NCBI RefSeq assembly: GCF_009391885.1
Contig: NZ_VZII01000037.1
Coordinates: forward strand, 62,001 to 126,000
DNA: 64,000 bases
Origin: Pseudomonas sp. MN1F
Lineage (GTDB): Bacteria; Pseudomonadota; Gammaproteobacteria; Pseudomonadales; Pseudomonadaceae
Direction: 5' to 3'
Shown: positions 61,940-64,000 of the stretch, piece by piece
Layout: every line of letters begins with the position of its first letter
Numbering within the stretch: the stretch's first letter is position 1
Made by a program: the position numbers and the translations under genes
The notes under the pieces: model-generated
The model's database searches: none
Seen by the model: the letters and a program-made list of their open reading frames with translations, nothing else
Told to the model about the DNA's origin: nothing

Positions 61940-61999
61940 GGGAACCTCCCGTACCGGTGGAGCGCAGTGCCAAGTCGCCTTGGCACTGCGTTGGCTCAC

Positions 62000-62179
62000 T
62001 TACGAACGGCCGCCCTTGCGGCTCGAATCGCTGCTGCTGCGGCCGCTACCACTACCGCTACCGGATTGCTGGCCGCCTTTGCGGCCGGCCTCGGAGGCCT
62101 TTTCCCGGTCGTTGGCGAAATTGCCTGGGTTCTTGTTGCCACCCTGGCTGCCCGTGCGGCTGTTATCTTTGTTGGCCAT
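62000..62179 (-). CDS. KGG-repeat stress protein (copy 2)
   Basis: This 59-residue protein reads MANKDNSRTGSQGGNKNPGN... and contains the KGG unit NFANDREKASEAGRKGGQQSG followed by a serine/glycine linker and RKGG ending. It matches the KGG (PF10685) protein at 40859-41074, which has two units. It is hydrophilic and likely disordered. Too short for many gene finders, but it has a single complete frame from ATG to TAA, and AAGAGGT precedes the start. Probably stress- or stationary-phase-induced. Confidence 0.8.
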   Translation of the reverse strand: MANKDNSRTGSQGGNKNPGNFANDREKASEAGRKGGQQSGSGSGSGRSSSDSSRKGGRS

Positions 62180-62293
62180 GGTCTCTAACCTCTTGTGGCT
62201 TTCGAAGTGTGAACGGCACTGCGCCGTACATAAGGTCGGAGTTCGGCGATATCGGGGGATTCGTTTTATTGCGAAGGGTTCGGACCGGTGGCG

Positions 62294-63598
62294 TTAAATA
62301 AGCGGCGGCGGTTTATTTGGTGCAACAGCCGTTTCCGCCTGGCGCTGTCGCCCTCCCAGCCAGGCGCCGGTAAACGCCCAGCCCACGGCCAGCGCGGTAC
62401 CGATGAGCATTGCCAGTTGCGGGTGATCGGCCAGCAGGTCCAGGCCGCGTTTGAGCCAGCCACTCAGTGCATCGCCACCGCGGTACACCACGGTGTCGAG
62501 GAAATTCTTGGCCTTGTATTTGTCTTCGGCTGGCAACACCGTGAACAACATCTCGCGGCCCGGCCGCACCAGCGCATACTCACCGGCCCGGCGCACCACC
62601 ATTACCACCACGAACACGGCAAATACTGGCGCCAGGGCCAGCCACACGAAGCCGGCCGCCATCACCAGCGGTACCGCCACCAGCAACACCCCTACCCCCA
62701 TGCGCCTGGCCAGCCGACCGGTGAGAAAAACTTGAGTGAGGACCGCCAGCGCTTGCACCACGGTGTCGATCAGGCCGAACACCTGGGTCTGGCGGGTACG
62801 ATCGGTGAAGGTTTCGCTGACGATGCGCGCCTGTTCGAAGTACAGGAAGGTGCTGACGCTGGCGAGCAGCAGCACGAACAAGAGAATGGCCAACAGATAA
62901 CGGGAACCCAGTACGGCCGTCGCGCCGGCAAAGGGATTGCCGCCCAAGGGGCGCGATGTGGGTGGTTCATTCGCTGCAGGCAATGGGTTGCGATCGCGCC
63001 AGCGTTGCAATACGACGCAGGCGATCACGCTGCCCAACAAAAACAGTGCGGCCAGCAGCACCAGCCCGGCGTGTCCCAGCGGTGCCACCAGCAGCGTGCC
63101 CAGAATCGGCCCGCTCAAGCCTCCCAGGCTGGCCCCGGCGGCGAGCAGGCCGAACAGGCGCTTGCCTTGCTCGCTGGAGAACAGGTCGGTGAGCACGCTC
63201 CAGGCCAACGAAATGGTCAGCAGGTTGAACACGGACAGCCAGACGTAGAACGCCCGGGCGTTCCACAAGTCCTCTGGATTCACGGCAAACAGCACAGCGA
63301 ACAGCAACAGGTTGCTGGCGAAGAAACCATAGGTCCAGGGCAGGATGTGTCGGCGACGTACCTTTGAGGCCAGCCAGCCGAACAATGGCAGGCAGGCCAG
63401 GGCGGCGATGAAGGTACCGGTGAACAGCCACTGCAGGTTATCGACGCCACCCGCCACACCCATGGTTTCGCGCACCGGGCGCAGCATGAAATAGCCGGTG
63501 AACAGCAGGTAGAACAGCAACAGCCCGGCGAGTACTGCCGGGGCCTCGCCGGGCTGGATATTCAGCCCTTGGCCCAAGCGCTTGCGCCAGTTGCCCAC
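62294..63598 (-). CDS. MFS-fold transporter related to NTP/ATP:ADP exchangers
   Basis: This 434-residue membrane protein has about 12 hydrophobic helices. The N-terminal region GLLLFYLLFTGYFMLRPVRETMGV resembles the start of the plastid/parasite-type ATP:ADP antiporter (AAA, COG3202), where a KPLRD-like segment follows the first helix. LAWSVLTDLFSSEQGKRLFG and MVVRRAGEYALVRPGREMLFTVLPAEDKYKAKNF are conserved features. Free-living pseudomonads carry such proteins with unknown substrates, so nucleotide exchange should not be assumed. The start at 63598 lies 4 bases after the neighbouring aldo/keto reductase stop. Confidence 0.7.
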   Translation of the reverse strand: MGNWRKRLGQGLNIQPGEAPAVLAGLLLFYLLFTGYFMLRPVRETMGVAGGVDNLQWLFTGTFIAALACLPLFGWLASKVRRRHILPWTYGFFASNLLLFAVLFAVNPEDLWNARAFYVWLSVFNLLTISLAWSVLTDLFSSEQGKRLFGLLAAGASLGGLSGPILGTLLVAPLGHAGLVLLAALFLLGSVIACVVLQRWRDRNPLPAANEPPTSRPLGGNPFAGATAVLGSRYLLAILLFVLLLASVSTFLYFEQARIVSETFTDRTRQTQVFGLIDTVVQALAVLTQVFLTGRLARRMGVGVLLVAVPLVMAAGFVWLALAPVFAVFVVVMVVRRAGEYALVRPGREMLFTVLPAEDKYKAKNFLDTVVYRGGDALSGWLKRGLDLLADHPQLAMLIGTALAVGWAFTGAWLGGRQRQAETAVAPNKPPPLI

Positions 63599-63602
63599 GG
63601 CC

Positions 63603-64000
63603 TCAGGTGAACTGCTCGATCAGCGCTTGCTGTTGCGCCTGGCTGAGCAAGGGCTCATGCCCTGCCTTGAGCTGGTCCAGCTGGCGCTCCGGGCGCCCGG
63701 TCGCGGGGATGACCGTGGTCACCGCCGGATGGCTGATGGCAAACTTGAGAAACAGCTGCGCCCAGCTGCTGATACCGGCCTCGGCGGCCCACGCGGGCAA
63801 GGCCTGGTCCTTGACCCTGGCAAACAACCGGCCGTCGTCGAAAGCACGGTTGATCAGCACGGCGACGCCCTTGTCCTGGCACAACGGCAACAGCTCGCGT
63901 GCCGCTTGTGGGGCATTCACCGAGTAGTTGATCTGGATAAAGTCCAGCGGTTCGCTGCGCACGATGCGCGCCACGTCTTCGTGGCCGCTGTTCAGGTAAT
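63603..64000 (-). CDS. Aldo/keto reductase, C-terminal fragment
   Basis: The frame is open to the window edge (codons to 63998) and includes YLNSGHEDVARIVRSEPLDFIQINYSVN, so the start lies outside. The visible ~131 residues form the end of a TIM barrel with DFIQINYSVN (beta-strand with substrate residues) and the NADPH-binding AVTTVIPATGRPERQLDQ. It is a member of the AKR superfamily; the substrate cannot be told from this part. It lies 4 bases upstream of the transporter gene and shares its direction. Confidence 0.8.
   Translation of the reverse strand, partial: YLNSGHEDVARIVRSEPLDFIQINYSVNAPQAARELLPLCQDKGVAVLINRAFDDGRLFARVKDQALPAWAAEAGISSWAQLFLKFAISHPAVTTVIPATGRPERQLDQLKAGHEPLLSQAQQQALIEQFT

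Overview
This is about 64 kb of GC-rich chromosome from a fluorescent pseudomonad, most likely of the Pseudomonas putida group. That assignment rests on recognised gene content and order: a complete phenylacetate (paa) catabolon with its own permease and OprD-type porin, a Pseudomonas-type arn lipid A modification operon, a LigD/Ku end-joining locus, a Pseudomonas-type metallothionein, and P. putida-like REP hairpins. There are no rRNA or tRNA genes, CRISPR arrays, prophage genes or insertion sequences that I can see. Genes are tightly packed, and many neighbours overlap by 1-14 bases.

Layout. 1-7.5 kb: the end of a methyltransferase gene, a leftward three-gene operon of small envelope/stress proteins, more small membrane proteins, a PncC-like amidase, a DUF421 protein, a DUF6555 protein, an MscS channel and a decayed gene remnant. 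7.5-18.3 kb: arnB-C-A-D-T-E-F-ugd plus a ninth, translationally coupled gene for a second ArnT-like GT-C glycosyltransferase. The operon is preceded by a 405-base leader with two predicted hairpins. 18.3-20.3 kb: a small membrane protein and a FetA/FetB-type ABC exporter. 20.3-37.6 kb: the paa catabolon. paaX and paaY run leftward; paaFGHIJK, then paaABCDE, then DUF485-permease-porin-paaZ run rightward. Three predicted sigma-70 promoters share the element TGTATCGC (or a close variant) in the -35/-10 spacer, which I infer to be the PaaX operator. A-rich AANAANAA motifs at paaK, DUF485/permease and the porin suggest Crc/Hfq translational repression.

37.6-46.2 kb: a lipoprotein, a hybrid sensor kinase with a divergent NarL/LuxR-type regulator, a second DUF6555 protein, a KGG-repeat stress protein, a 1254-residue CheB-CheR-PAS-kinase-receiver fusion, a lone ClpP-like protease and a small low-affinity iron permease family protein. 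46.3-50.2 kb: a tightly coupled DUF72 / EEP phosphodiesterase / ClsB cardiolipin synthase / UPF0104 operon. 50.3-57.6 kb: a metallothionein with an acidic partner protein (leftward), then ligD overlapping a four-gene cassette (acyl-CoA-dehydrogenase-like, PIG-L deacetylase, NodS-like methyltransferase, GT2 glycosyltransferase), facing a convergent ku gene across a perfect 22-bp hairpin.

57.6-61.9 kb: a leftward run of a lipoprotein, a heme-oxygenase-like (HDO) non-heme iron protein, an NPPY methyltransferase, a GCS2-type carboxylate-amine ligase and an MTA/SAH-nucleosidase-like protein. This reads as a compact, uncharacterised SAM-dependent small-molecule pathway. 62-64 kb: a second KGG protein, a nucleotide-exchanger-like transporter and the end of an aldo/keto reductase gene.

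The two best candidates for undescribed biology are the HDO/methyltransferase/ligase/nucleosidase cluster and the saccharide-tailoring cassette coupled to ligD. Functional calls rest on recognition of motifs and context; no database search was run.
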